Shown here one piece after another: positions 35,185 through 43,481 of a stretch of 64,000 bases of DNA. Within the stretch, counting starts at the first letter, position 1. Each line of letters begins with the position of its first letter. The position numbers and the translations under genes were made by a program. Under the pieces are notes generated by a model. The model was not told the DNA's origin. It did not search any database and saw nothing but the letters and a program-made list of their open reading frames with translations. The DNA lies in assembly GCA_944385585.1 (NCBI GenBank), contig CALWXU010000001.1, forward strand, positions 1 through 64,000, given 5' to 3'. This DNA is from an uncultured Flavonifractor sp. Its GTDB lineage: Bacteria; Bacillota; Clostridia; Oscillospirales; Oscillospiraceae.

Positions 35185-35256
35185 GGGGCGGCCGCAGATT
35201 CTTGTCTGATTTTGCGGCTGCTGTTGTGATGCGCCACGGCAGAAGGAGGGGTGGAC

Positions 35257-36057
35257 ATGGCAACCACAGTGATTACCATAACCAATCAGAAGGGCGGCGT
35301 GGGCAAGACCACCACGGCGGCCGCCCTGCTGTCCAGCCTGCACCGGCGCGGGGCGCGGGTGCTGGGGGTGGACCTGGACCCCCAGGGGAGCCTGGGATTC
35401 AGCCTGGGGCTGGACATTGAGCACTGCACCACCGTCTATGAGGTGTTCCGGGGCGAGGTGGAGCCGGAGGCCGCCATCGCCCGGACCGAGACCTGCGATG
35501 TCCTGCCGTCCAACATCCTGCTGTCGGCGGCGGAGTTGGAGTTCAACCGCCCGGGCAGGGAGTACATGCTCAAAACCGCCCTGTCCAAGGTCAAGGATCA
35601 ATATGACTTTGTGGTCATCGACACGCCCCCCGCCCTCAACCTGCTGACGGTGAACGCCTACGTGGCCACCGACGGGCTGATCATCCCCATGGCGCCGGAG
35701 GTGTTGAGCCTGCTGGGGGTGTCCCAGATCAAGGAGACCATTGAGAGCGTGCGCAGCTACTACAACGCCCACCTCAAGGTGCTGGGCATCCTGCTCAACC
35801 GCTTCAGCGTGCGCTTCCGGCTGAACCGGGAGGTGCTGGATCTGGCCCAGCAGATCGCCGCCCAGCTGGACACCAGGGTGTTCCGCAACAAGATCCGCAG
35901 CAGCGTGGCGGTGGCGGAGGCGCCGGCCCACGGGCTCAGTGTCGTGGATTACGCCCCCCAGTCCAAGCCGGCGCTGGACTTTGAGTGCCTTTGCGACGAG
36001 GTGGCCGGGGCGGCCTTCCCGCGCAGGCGCACGGGTGAGAGCGAGGTGAGGGGCTGA
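35257..36057 (+). CDS. ParA/Soj-family ATPase
   Basis: A 266-residue MinD/ParA ATPase. It has the deviant Walker A KGGVGKTT at ~10-17, the A' motif DLDPQGSLG, and Walker B VVIDTPPA. A chromosomal Soj would be followed by parB. Here a ComFB-domain protein follows with a 1-base overlap, and the pair lies among flagellar genes, so a role in placing flagella or receptor arrays (as FlhG or ParC do elsewhere) is more likely. The ATG at 35257 has aaggaggg 6 bases upstream. Confidence 0.85.
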   Translation: MATTVITITNQKGGVGKTTTAAALLSSLHRRGARVLGVDLDPQGSLGFSLGLDIEHCTTVYEVFRGEVEPEAAIARTETCDVLPSNILLSAAELEFNRPGREYMLKTALSKVKDQYDFVVIDTPPALNLLTVNAYVATDGLIIPMAPEVLSLLGVSQIKETIESVRSYYNAHLKVLGILLNRFSVRFRLNREVLDLAQQIAAQLDTRVFRNKIRSSVAVAEAPAHGLSVVDYAPQSKPALDFECLCDEVAGAAFPRRRTGESEVRG

Positions 36058-36845
36058 TGGCGGGACGAAAGGGCAGGAGCAGCAAAACCGACCATGTGCT
36101 CAACCTGTTGAGCGGGCCGGGCGGGGCGGCTGCGCCCACACCGGCCGCGGAGCCGGAGGCCCCTGCGGCCAGGCAGGCCGAGGTGCAGCGGGAGCCCGCG
36201 CCGGCCCCGGCCGCCCCAGCGCCGGAGGGCGGCCGCCGCGCAGCCGCCCCCATCCTGGAGGTGGCCAGGGCCAACAGCGAGGCCCTGGAGCACACCATCC
36301 AGGGCGCGCTGGAGCAGGCCCTGGAGAGCGAACTGGCCAGCGCGGCCCCGCCGCCGGAGGAGCCGGCACCTGTCCAGCCGCCCCCCGCTCCGGAGCCGGC
36401 CCCGGAGCCCGTTCCGGAGCCGGAGGAGATTCCGCAGGAGCCGGAGGAGATTCCGCAGGAGCCGGAGCCGACCCCGGAGCCGGAGCCCGCCCCCGCCCAG
36501 GAGGAGCCGGCCGTCGGGGAGAAACCCGCGTCCCGCGGGGAAGGAACGCTGCCTGACGGCACGATTTGCGTCAATGTGATGCAGGAGCTGGTGGAGGAAA
36601 AGGCGGAGCGGTATATCCGCATGTTCGGCCTGTGCGACTGCCCCCGCTGCGTGGCGGACGTGAAGGCGCTGGCCCTGACAAGCCTGCCGGCCAAGTATGT
36701 GGTGCTGCAGGAGACCGCCCGGAGGCCCATGGTCAGCCTGTACCGGGCCCGGTACGACGCCCCGGTGACGGCCCAGCTGCTGTCGGCCTGCAAGCAGGTG
36801 ATGGACGCGCCCAGACACGGGGCGTCCCCACAAAAGGCGGAATAG
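36057..36845 (+). CDS. ComFB-domain protein with long Pro/Glu/Ala linker
   Basis: A 262-residue protein. Residues 1-~25 are basic, ~60-100 include a helical stretch (ILEVARANSEALEHTIQGALEQALESEL), and ~100-155 are a low-complexity Pro/Glu linker with a tandem EPEEIPQ repeat. The C-terminal ~95 residues are a late-competence ComFB domain: ICVNVMQELVEEKAERYI, a CDCPRC cysteine motif, and VADVKALALTSLPAKYV. ComFB domains occur in motility and c-di-nucleotide contexts. It is translationally coupled to the ParA-like ATPase. A terminator follows. Confidence 0.78.
   Translation: MAGRKGRSSKTDHVLNLLSGPGGAAAPTPAAEPEAPAARQAEVQREPAPAPAAPAPEGGRRAAAPILEVARANSEALEHTIQGALEQALESELASAAPPPEEPAPVQPPPAPEPAPEPVPEPEEIPQEPEEIPQEPEPTPEPEPAPAQEEPAVGEKPASRGEGTLPDGTICVNVMQELVEEKAERYIRMFGLCDCPRCVADVKALALTSLPAKYVVLQETARRPMVSLYRARYDAPVTAQLLSACKQVMDAPRHGASPQKAE
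36420..36461 (+). repeat. Two exact tandem 21-base units in the linker of the ComFB protein
   Basis: The 21-base unit coding for EPEEIPQ is present twice without a mismatch (36420-36440 and 36441-36461). It is a recent duplication that can change copy number and linker length. Confidence 0.85.
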
Positions 36846-36847
36846 GA

Positions 36848-36895
36848 CATAACAGGAGGGGCGCCGGCCCAAAAGCCGGCGCCCCTCCTGTTATG
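36848..36895. terminator. Very long bidirectional terminator hairpin
   Basis: A 21-bp perfect stem (36848-36868 with 36875-36895) with a 6-base loop is followed by T7. It ends both the ParA/ComFB unit and, read in reverse, overlaps the last codons of the PilZ gene. Confidence 0.9.
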
Positions 36896-37562
36896 TTTTT
36901 TTCTTTGAATTGCGGTTGGACGTGTGGATCTGCAAACGGAACAGGTCGTGATACATCCGGTCCTCGTCCCGGCGGGACAGCGCGGCAAACTCACAGCCGT
37001 AGGAGGGCATGTCGAACTCGTCCGCCGGCGCCTGCACCCGCCGGACGATGCAGACGAGGAAATAGCCGTCCCCCTCCGGGCGGAGCGGGGGGACGGACAG
37101 GTACAGGGTATCCCCCTCGGAAAAGTCCTCCCGGCACCGGAAGAGCACGCCGGTGACGCTGAGGTCCAGCAGGCGGCACGGGACCGTCTTGTTGGGGTGC
37201 AGCCCCACAGAGCCGTCCAGGGCAACCTGCTGCCGAAAGCTCCGGCGCTGGTTGGGCCGGAAATCAGCCCGCTCCAGCTCCAGCCGCCAGAAGGTGGGCG
37301 CACACCGGAGCACCAGGGCGTACAGGAGGGGAATATGGTCGCCGAAGCTGCCGTGCAGCTGGAGCTTGACGGGGGTGTGATGGATCACGCCGCCAGGCGT
37401 GGCGTCGCCCCGGCGGAGGTTGACCTGGAGCAGCCGCTCCACGGGGTCGTAAGAGTAGAACTCCCCCACAAAAAGCAGGCGGTTCTCCAGGGTGAGCACC
37501 TCGCAGATGGAGCCGGTCAGCTCCGGAAGGAGAGATTCGTAGAATTCATCGGTCTGTGGCAT
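36891..37562 (-). CDS. PilZ-domain c-di-GMP receptor (YcgR-like)
   Basis: A 223-residue protein. It has an N-terminal YcgR-type beta domain (residues ~1-100) and a C-terminal PilZ domain with the c-di-GMP motifs RRSFR and DLSVTG plus a following GCEFAAL strand. In YcgR such proteins slow the flagellar motor when c-di-GMP is high. The start at 37562 has caggaggg upstream and overlaps the end of the GGDEF-EAL gene by 17 bases, so the c-di-GMP enzyme and its receptor are expressed together. Confidence 0.88.
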   Translation of the reverse strand: MPQTDEFYESLLPELTGSICEVLTLENRLLFVGEFYSYDPVERLLQVNLRRGDATPGGVIHHTPVKLQLHGSFGDHIPLLYALVLRCAPTFWRLELERADFRPNQRRSFRQQVALDGSVGLHPNKTVPCRLLDLSVTGVLFRCREDFSEGDTLYLSVPPLRPEGDGYFLVCIVRRVQAPADEFDMPSYGCEFAALSRRDEDRMYHDLFRLQIHTSNRNSKKKT

Positions 37563-40500
37563 TGCGGCCCTCCTGACTGGATGATGGCGGCATGGGGAGC
37601 GCGGGGGTGGGCCTGGCCAGAGGGGCGGTGGAGAGGACGTGAAACAGGTCCTCCACCTCCAGAGGCCGGTAGAAGTAGAACCCCTGGATGTAGTCACAGC
37701 CGCTTTGGCGCATCAGGGCCAGCTCCGCCTTGGTCTCCACGCCCTCCACGCACACCTGCTTGTGGAAGCGGTGGCAGGCGTAGATGATACTGACGATCAG
37801 ATCCAGCTTCTCCCGGTCGGAGGCGGCCTCACGCACCAGGCTGCGGTCCAGCTTGATCATATCCACCGGATAGCGCAGCAGCAGCTGGAGGCTGGAGTAG
37901 GCATTGCCGAAGTCGTCCAGGATGAACAGGATGCCCATGTCCCGGCAGCTCTTTACAAATTTGGACAGGGCCTCCGGCATCTCGTCGGAGCGGGATTCCG
38001 TCAGCTCGATGCCCAGGCAGCGGCCCGGGATCTGGTAGACCTCCAGGGCGGATTTGATATACTCCTGGAACGTGTCGTCAATGATCTGGGTGTAGCTGAC
38101 GTTGAAGGAGAGGCGGAGCCCGGGCGCAATCGTCCGGAGCTGCTGGCAGAGCGTGACCGTCTGTTTGAAAACCCACTTCCCCACGGGGATGATCAGGCCG
38201 CTCTGCTCCAGAATGGGGATGAAGCAGGCGGGGGAGACCTCCTCGCCCTTATAGGTCCAGCGCAGGAGCACCTCGCCGCCGGAAATCACCCCGGTATCGG
38301 GCTCCACCTGGGGCTGCACCACAATGCGGAACCCCTCAAAGTCGTGGCTGACGCTGTAGTTGAGGGCGAAGCGCAGCTGGGTCTGGTCCTGCTCGTCCTG
38401 GATGGTGTTGGGCGTATAGCGGAGATAGTCCAGATCCGGGTGCATGGTGGCGATCTGGGCCACCGAGAGGGCCCGGTCCACCAGCTCCTTTGCGGTGCCC
38501 GCGTCGTCCGGATAGAACAGCACGCCCACCGAGCAGGGATAGATCAGGTAAATCCCGTGCTCCCGGTAGACCGCCTCGGCGGTGTTTTTGATCAGGAGCG
38601 AGGGGAAGGCGGGGTCCACCACCGCCTTGGAGACGGACAGGAAATGGGAGCCGCTCAGGCGGAAGAAGTGGAAGCCGTAGCCCAAAGACTGGTCCAGCCG
38701 CGCGCTAAAGGTATGGAGGATTTCATCGCCCACCTTGCGGCCGTAGATCTGGTTGATGTCGGCAAAGTTCTGGAGGGAGAAGCACAGGACCATGAGGGAG
38801 GTGCCCTCCTGGCAGAGGTTGGTCAGCTCTGCCAGGGCGGCGTCCGCGGTGGAGAAGGAGGTGATGGGGTCTATCTGGTTGGCCCCGCGCAGGGTGGTCA
38901 TGTTGCCGGAGAGGAAGAGGGGGGTGGTCCGGTCGGCGGACCATTTCACGGTGCCGTGGCAGTAGATCCAGATCAAGCGCCCCTGCTTGTTGCGGATGCG
39001 GTAGCGGATGTCATATCCTGTCCGCCTGTCCTCCATGATGGCCCTCCAGGCCTCCTGATGGGCCGGCCGGTCCTCCGGGTCGATTTTCTCCCGCAGCAGC
39101 TCGACAAAGTTGGACACCAGGTTGCCGGGGAAGGAAAAATCGTCCTTCAGGTTATCGGAAATGAAGAAAATATTTTGCTGCAGGTCTCCGCAGTAGAAGT
39201 AATAGGGGGAGTCTTTGCTGACAATGGAGTCCAGGAAGGTGGTGGGGTCGAAATAGTAGTGCTGGAGGAAAAACCGGAAGGCGGCGCGGTTGTTCCAAAG
39301 GGAATCGCGGTCGCTGATCTCCGACTCGCCGGACTGGGAGAGCGCCCGGTAGAAGGCACGCTTGTCCTCGTACATCCGGTGGTCGGCCTCCTGGATCAGC
39401 TCGCTCAGGGCGGTGCCGTCGCCGTCATCCCAGAGATTCCCGATAGAGAGCGGGTATTCCGACTGAAGGGCCTGGGCCTGGAGATGCTCTACCCGCTGCT
39501 GGAAGCCCTCCTCCGTCTCTCCCAGACACAGGATCAGAAATTCGTCCCCTCCGATGCGGTAGACCTGCTTGGGCGGGAACAGCGAGCAAAGGAGGTTATA
39601 GCTGCAGGTAATGGCCAGATCTCCCTTGGCGTGGCCCTGGGAGTCGTTGATGGACTTCAGCCCGATGATGTCGCAGTAGACCACGCCGATGGGCTGCCCG
39701 CTGTCGTATTCCTCCATATAATCCTGGAGGGCGTGGCGGTTCAGGGCCCCGGTCAGGTGGTCGTGGTAGCTCAACTGCTTGAGATGGTCGGTCCAGACCC
39801 GGCGGCGGAGGATGGAGGAGATGAAGAGGCTCAACAGCTTACAGTCCGTGACAATGGAGCGCAGGACATCCTGACGCGGGTTGTCAATGCGCAGGAAGCC
39901 GTCCACCTCCAGCTCGCGCGTGAGGGGGCAGAGCACCATGATGTCCACCCCCTGGGGGGCGAAATATTCGTACAGGGCCGGATAGGGGCGGAAAAGGGAT
40001 TCCGCCTGGGATAGGGTGATGGGATCCTCGTCCCGGAGCTGCCGGGAGAAGGGGGAGTTGCGGATCATGTCGTCCACCGGCAGCGGGGCCGGGGCCGGCG
40101 TCGGCCCGCTGGGGGTCCAGCAGTTGGTCTGCACCAGCGCATTGTCCTGAATCTGGGAGATGGAAATGGAGGTACAGCCGAACTGGATGCCCAGATACTG
40201 CAGCAGCGTATCAAGGGTGTGGTCGGGATCCACCTCCAGGCTGGAGAGGGTCAGGCACTCGTTGACAAAGGCCTCGTGATGCAGCAGGGCGTTGACCACA
40301 TTGCCCTCGGTCCGGTCGGAGTCGATGGCCAGCTCCATGCGGTAGCGGCGGCCGTTGTAGCGGACCAGGGTGTCCTTCAGGAGGAATTTATGCTTCAAAA
40401 TGGGATTTTCATATGTCCACTCGAAGAAGCGGTCCTCGCAGAGGTGCTCGTTGGTGCAGAACATGCACGGGGCGTCAAAGCCCTGCAGGACGGAGTAGCA

Positions 40501-40644
40501 CTTCTTCCCCGCGTAGTCTGACGGGTCGGACAGGCCGAACATCGAGCGCCCATAGGGGTTCAGATAGGTCAGCTCATAGGTGTCCATATCGGACACATAG
40601 ACGATTTCCTTCAGATGTTTATATTGCTTCCATGGTGGTTTCAT
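37546..40644 (-). CDS. Multidomain PAS-GAF-GGDEF-PAS-GGDEF-EAL protein (c-di-GMP turnover)
   Basis: A 1032-residue cytoplasmic protein. The order is a Cys-containing PAS-like domain (CYSVLQGFDAPCMFC), a GAF-like region, a GGDEF domain with intact IGGDEFLIL (~residues 300-450), a PAS_3-like domain (RIRNKQGRLIWIYCHG), a second GGDEF whose site reads SGSHF and is inactive, and an EAL domain. The EAL domain retains EVLLRW, the Glu in ELTES, DDFG, the Lys in IKLDRS and VEGVET, so phosphodiesterase activity is likely. The start at 40644 follows gggagcgg. A sigma-D-like promoter at 40718-40744 places it in the motility regulon. Confidence 0.9.
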   Translation of the reverse strand: MKPPWKQYKHLKEIVYVSDMDTYELTYLNPYGRSMFGLSDPSDYAGKKCYSVLQGFDAPCMFCTNEHLCEDRFFEWTYENPILKHKFLLKDTLVRYNGRRYRMELAIDSDRTEGNVVNALLHHEAFVNECLTLSSLEVDPDHTLDTLLQYLGIQFGCTSISISQIQDNALVQTNCWTPSGPTPAPAPLPVDDMIRNSPFSRQLRDEDPITLSQAESLFRPYPALYEYFAPQGVDIMVLCPLTRELEVDGFLRIDNPRQDVLRSIVTDCKLLSLFISSILRRRVWTDHLKQLSYHDHLTGALNRHALQDYMEEYDSGQPIGVVYCDIIGLKSINDSQGHAKGDLAITCSYNLLCSLFPPKQVYRIGGDEFLILCLGETEEGFQQRVEHLQAQALQSEYPLSIGNLWDDGDGTALSELIQEADHRMYEDKRAFYRALSQSGESEISDRDSLWNNRAAFRFFLQHYYFDPTTFLDSIVSKDSPYYFYCGDLQQNIFFISDNLKDDFSFPGNLVSNFVELLREKIDPEDRPAHQEAWRAIMEDRRTGYDIRYRIRNKQGRLIWIYCHGTVKWSADRTTPLFLSGNMTTLRGANQIDPITSFSTADAALAELTNLCQEGTSLMVLCFSLQNFADINQIYGRKVGDEILHTFSARLDQSLGYGFHFFRLSGSHFLSVSKAVVDPAFPSLLIKNTAEAVYREHGIYLIYPCSVGVLFYPDDAGTAKELVDRALSVAQIATMHPDLDYLRYTPNTIQDEQDQTQLRFALNYSVSHDFEGFRIVVQPQVEPDTGVISGGEVLLRWTYKGEEVSPACFIPILEQSGLIIPVGKWVFKQTVTLCQQLRTIAPGLRLSFNVSYTQIIDDTFQEYIKSALEVYQIPGRCLGIELTESRSDEMPEALSKFVKSCRDMGILFILDDFGNAYSSLQLLLRYPVDMIKLDRSLVREAASDREKLDLIVSIIYACHRFHKQVCVEGVETKAELALMRQSGCDYIQGFYFYRPLEVEDLFHVLSTAPLARPTPALPMPPSSSQEGRNATDR

Positions 40645-40717
40645 AGCAACCGCTCCCTGCACAGCCGGGGCGTGACGCCCTGGGGAATAGGGCCGCCTGG
40701 GCATATCTACATTTTTA

Positions 40718-40744
40718 TTATCGACAGAATCTGTCAAAAAATAA
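40718..40744 (-). promoter_or_regulatory. Sigma-D promoter of the GGDEF-EAL/PilZ operon
   Basis: Minus strand TTAT-N15-GTCGATAA; the -10 differs from GCCGATAA at one position. It lies 74 bases upstream of the chosen start. Confidence 0.7.
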
Positions 40745-40826
40745 GGACGGCGGCCGGATTGCCCGCCTCCGCGGCGGCCAAAGCGCTCCACCCGCCCGTT
40801 GGCGGCCCTGCCGCCCCTGTTTGGGT

Positions 40827-40853
40827 TAAGGATTTCCGAAAAGGCGCCGATCT
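40827..40853 (+). promoter_or_regulatory. Sigma-D promoter of the gene at 40954
   Basis: Plus strand TAAG-N15-GCCGATCT (or TTAA with a 16-base spacer). It is divergent from the promoter of the c-di-GMP operon 83 bases away. The 309-base interval 40645-40953 holds nothing else that I recognise. Confidence 0.68.
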
Positions 40854-40953
40854 ATAGAATGAGAGCCGATTCCGGCGTCCAAAGGGGGCGCGGGGGCGGC
40901 TGCCGCGGCCTGAGACGGCAGACAAAACCGAAAACGGAAGGGAGGCAAGCGCG

Positions 40954-41730
40954 ATGGATCTTTTGTCGATTGGAAATCTGAACAGCTACATCAAGAACCT
41001 GAAGCTCCAGAGCCAGTGGACGCTGAAGCAGCAGACGGGGCAGTATGACGCCAAGGGGAAATCCCTGGAGGACTGGCTGGACGGGTCGCCGCGCCAGGCC
41101 CAGGAGACCGCCTATGGGGAGCGGGGGGACAAGACGCTGAAAAAGATCCACCAGAAGCTGGAGGCCGGCGGGAGGCTGACCCAGAAGGAGCGGGAGTATC
41201 TCCAGAAGCACGACCCGGAGGCCTATCAGGACCTGGTGAATCAGGAGCGGGAGCAGCGGGCCTATGAGCAGGAGCTCCGCCGGTGCACCACCCAGGAGGA
41301 GGTGGAGCGCCTGCGGATGACCCGCATCAACGCGTCGCTGGCCCGGATTCGGGCGGTGGAAAACAACCCCCATATCCCGCTGTCCAAGAAGCTGGAGATC
41401 GCCATGGCGGAGAAGCAGCGGGTGGACCGCATCGCCGAGAGCACCCAGCGGTTTGTGGCCAGCGGAGAGTACGCGAAGCTGCCCACCCGGGCCGAGGAGG
41501 CCCAGGCCCATGAGGACGCGGCGGACGTTTCCCCCTCTGTGCCGGAGGGGGCGGACCGGACGGAGCCGGGGGCGGAGCCCCGGCCGCCGGAGGCCGCCCA
41601 GGAGGACCCCCGGGTGGACGTGGAGAGCCAGGAGGAGCGGAAGGTCCGCCGGGCCAGGGCGCGGGCCGCCTATGCGGCCGCCCGGTCCCCGGCCCAGCCC
41701 CCCGCCGACGGAGTGGACACCCGGGCGTAG
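40954..41730 (+). CDS. Hypothetical charged helical protein, motility-regulon member
   Basis: A 258-residue hydrophilic protein rich in Glu, Arg, Gln and Lys. Residues ~1-170 are helical, perhaps coiled coil (LTQKEREYLQKHDPEAYQDL, TTQEEVERLRMTRINASLAR), and the last ~80 are Pro/Glu/Ala-rich and probably disordered. There is no signal peptide or membrane segment. I do not recognise a family, but a sigma-D-like promoter and its position between c-di-GMP and flagellar genes suggest a motility-linked protein. The start has aagggaggcaagcg upstream. Confidence 0.65.
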   Translation: MDLLSIGNLNSYIKNLKLQSQWTLKQQTGQYDAKGKSLEDWLDGSPRQAQETAYGERGDKTLKKIHQKLEAGGRLTQKEREYLQKHDPEAYQDLVNQEREQRAYEQELRRCTTQEEVERLRMTRINASLARIRAVENNPHIPLSKKLEIAMAEKQRVDRIAESTQRFVASGEYAKLPTRAEEAQAHEDAADVSPSVPEGADRTEPGAEPRPPEAAQEDPRVDVESQEERKVRRARARAAYAAARSPAQPPADGVDTRA

Positions 41731-41737
41731 GCATGCG

Positions 41738-41775
41738 GAATCCCCCGGCACAGGGCAGCCTGTGCCGGGGGATTC
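41738..41775 (+). terminator. Terminator hairpin after the gene at 40954
   Basis: A 17-bp perfect stem (41738-41754 with 41759-41775) begins 7 bases after the stop. Confidence 0.75.
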
Positions 41776-41790
41776 TCTGCTCCGGCAAAA

Positions 41791-41815
41791 AGCGCCCGGG
41801 CCAGACCCGGGCGCT
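41791..41815 (-). terminator. Rho-independent terminator for the flgM-csrA operon
   Basis: A 10-bp GC stem (41791-41800 with 41806-41815) is followed on the minus strand by T5. It lies about 80 bases past the yjfB-like stop. Confidence 0.78.
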
Positions 41816-41841
41816 TCCTGCGCCTGCACGGCGAAACAGAC

Positions 41842-41880
41842 GGCAGGAGACGCGGCCGCTTTCCGGCCGCGTCTCCTGCC
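41842..41880 (-). terminator. Additional strong hairpin downstream of the yjfB-like gene
   Basis: A 17-bp perfect stem (41842-41858 with 41864-41880) lies just past the last gene of the operon, with another hairpin beyond it. Confidence 0.7.
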
Positions 41881-41898
41881 GCGGTAAGGGGGAGGGGG

Positions 41899-42090
41899 TT
41901 AGGCGTAGACGTCGATGATAGAGCCGGAGGCCGGCGCGGGCGTCTGCGGAAGCATTTCCAGCAGCTCCTGCGCGGCCAGCTCCTGGCTCTCCATGGCCTT
42001 CTTGGCCATGGAGACGGAGTAGCTCTGCTGAATCTGAACCGCCGACATGGCGGAGGCCGTGGCGGCGATGTTGCCCATGAGATGATCCAT
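41899..42090 (-). CDS. YjfB-family putative motility protein
   Basis: A 63-residue protein with the YjfB pattern: a helical start (MGNIAATASAMSAVQIQQSY), VSMAKKAMESQELAAQELLEML, and a short tail ending GSIIDVYA. In Firmicutes it is found with flagellar genes; its exact role is unknown. The ATG at 42090 has aggagg 8 bases upstream. It is the last gene of the flgM-to-csrA operon, 24 bases after csrA. Confidence 0.82.
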   Translation of the reverse strand: MDHLMGNIAATASAMSAVQIQQSYSVSMAKKAMESQELAAQELLEMLPQTPAPASGSIIDVYA

Positions 42091-42114
42091 CTTGGATTCC
42101 TCCTCTCGTATGGA

Positions 42115-42369
42115 TTAAGGCTCTGCCGGCGGCTCGGCGGGGCCGAGCACCGACTCCAGCGCGCGGATCAGCTGCGGCGTGGAGCTGGCGGTGGCGGCCT
42201 CCTGGTTGGCGGAGGTGGCCTCCTTCAGCTCGCTGCGCAGGATCAGCAGGTCTTTTGGGGCGTTGATGCCGATGCTGACGTTCCCGCCGGCGTCCACCGA
42301 CAGGATGGTGATGGTGATCTGCTCCCCGATGGACAGGGATTCGCCCACTTTCCGGCCCAGGATCAGCAT
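42115..42369 (-). CDS. csrA: Carbon storage regulator CsrA
   Basis: An 84-residue protein. The first ~48 residues are the CsrA strand-swapped fold ([35 protein letters not shown]). The usual length is 60-75, so the Gln/Thr/Pro-rich tail is somewhat long. CsrA binds GGA sites in mRNAs such as flagellin leader to block translation. It overlaps fliW by 7 bases, so repressor and antagonist are made together. Confidence 0.95.
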   Translation of the reverse strand: MLILGRKVGESLSIGEQITITILSVDAGGNVSIGINAPKDLLILRSELKEATSANQEAATASSTPQLIRALESVLGPAEPPAEP

Positions 42370-42818
42370 GGCGCGACCGCCTCCCCGCTGCGGAACTCCG
42401 CAAGACGGTGGCGCATGTGATAGCCGCCGTCTGTCAGGATCGCCTGGATGGCGGTGCGGGTATCCGGGTTGATGACCACCGGGCACTTGAGGTTGACGGT
42501 GGTCTCCTGGACGGGCTCCCGCACCACGCACAGGACGTAGTAGCCCAGCTCCCCGCTCTGCTGCACGCCGAGGAAGGCCAGCTCCTCCTCCGCCAGGGCG
42601 GGGGAGTAGGAGGGGAGCAGGGAAAAGGGGTTCATGGCCACGAAGGCCAGGGAGGGGTGGGCCAGGCTCTGGAAGCAGAGTAAGGTGCCGTGGCTGCCCT
42701 CAAAGGGGAGGAGCAGAAATTCCTTTTCCTCCTCAAAGCCGAACAGGCCGTTGGGGAAGCGGACCACGTCGTCCGCCTCATACTCCACGGGGCCGAAATA
42801 CTTGGTGTCAGCCGTCAT
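42363..42818 (-). CDS. fliW: Flagellar assembly factor FliW
   Basis: A 151-residue beta-rich protein with family wording [18 protein letters not shown] and the following [19 protein letters not shown]. FliW binds either flagellin or CsrA; when flagellin builds up in the cell, CsrA is freed and represses its translation. The overlapping fliW-csrA order is the classical arrangement. It follows the DUF6470 gene by 12 bases. Confidence 0.95.
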   Translation of the reverse strand: MTADTKYFGPVEYEADDVVRFPNGLFGFEEEKEFLLLPFEGSHGTLLCFQSLAHPSLAFVAMNPFSLLPSYSPALAEEELAFLGVQQSGELGYYVLCVVREPVQETTVNLKCPVVINPDTRTAIQAILTDGGYHMRHRLAEFRSGEAVAPC

Positions 42819-42830
42819 GGCGCGCTCCCG

Positions 42831-43436
42831 TCAGGCCTTTACGTCCACGGGCTCGTACTCGGGGTCCGCGGAGGGGGGTACATACAGGGGCCCGCCCACG
42901 TACTTGATGATCACGTCGGGCCGCTGGGTCATGGTGAACTCGATGTCGCCGGGCACGAAGGTGAACTGCATCTGGTTCATGCGCCAGTCGAAGTTCAGCT
43001 TGTCCATCTCGTACTGGATACTCAGCTCCCCGCCCTCCCAGGACAGGTCGGCCCCGCCCTCGGGCAGGAACTGGATGTTCACGTTGGTGGGCTGGCCGAT
43101 GTTCTGCTGCTTGGCCAGCTGGGGGATCACATCCTGGTTGATCTTGGCCTCCATCATCACCCGGCCCTGCTGGGCCATCACGGCGGTGGCCTGATAGGCG
43201 GCCTGCTGCCCCCGCTGGGCGCTCTGCTGGATGACCTGGGGGGTGGTGGGCATGACGGAGGAACGGGCCTCGAAGGTGTCGATGTTCACCCGGATGGGGC
43301 GGCTGCGGATGCTCAGGCCCCCCTTGTCCCGGCTGACCTCCATCTGGGCGGTGCCGCGGGCATACTCCAGGCGCGCGTTCGTCACCTTCATCTGGATTTC
43401 AATAGGGACAGTTGTAATCTCGATAAGCGGCTGCAC
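42831..43436 (-). CDS. DUF6470-family (YviE-like) flagellar-cluster protein
   Basis: A 201-residue soluble protein with conserved-looking strands at the start (LIEITTVPIEIQMKVTNARL, METSRDKGGL-like segment), a helical Gln/Ala middle, and a strand-rich end (FTFVPGDIEFTMTQRPDVII). This family stands between flgL and fliW in Bacilli and Clostridia. The function is unknown. It starts 45 bases after flgL in the same operon. Confidence 0.82.
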   Translation of the reverse strand: MQPLIEITTVPIEIQMKVTNARLEYARGTAQMEVSRDKGGLSIRSRPIRVNIDTFEARSSVMPTTPQVIQQSAQRGQQAAYQATAVMAQQGRVMMEAKINQDVIPQLAKQQNIGQPTNVNIQFLPEGGADLSWEGGELSIQYEMDKLNFDWRMNQMQFTFVPGDIEFTMTQRPDVIIKYVGGPLYVPPSADPEYEPVDVKA

Positions 43437-43481
43437 GGATAACGCTCCTTTCTATACCGCTGTGCGGCGATATGATTTTAT

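Noticed and set aside
35257..36845. Chromosome-partition locus parA-parB
   Set aside because: The partner gene has a ComFB domain and no ParB nuclease or helix-turn-helix motif, and no parS-like palindrome is seen.
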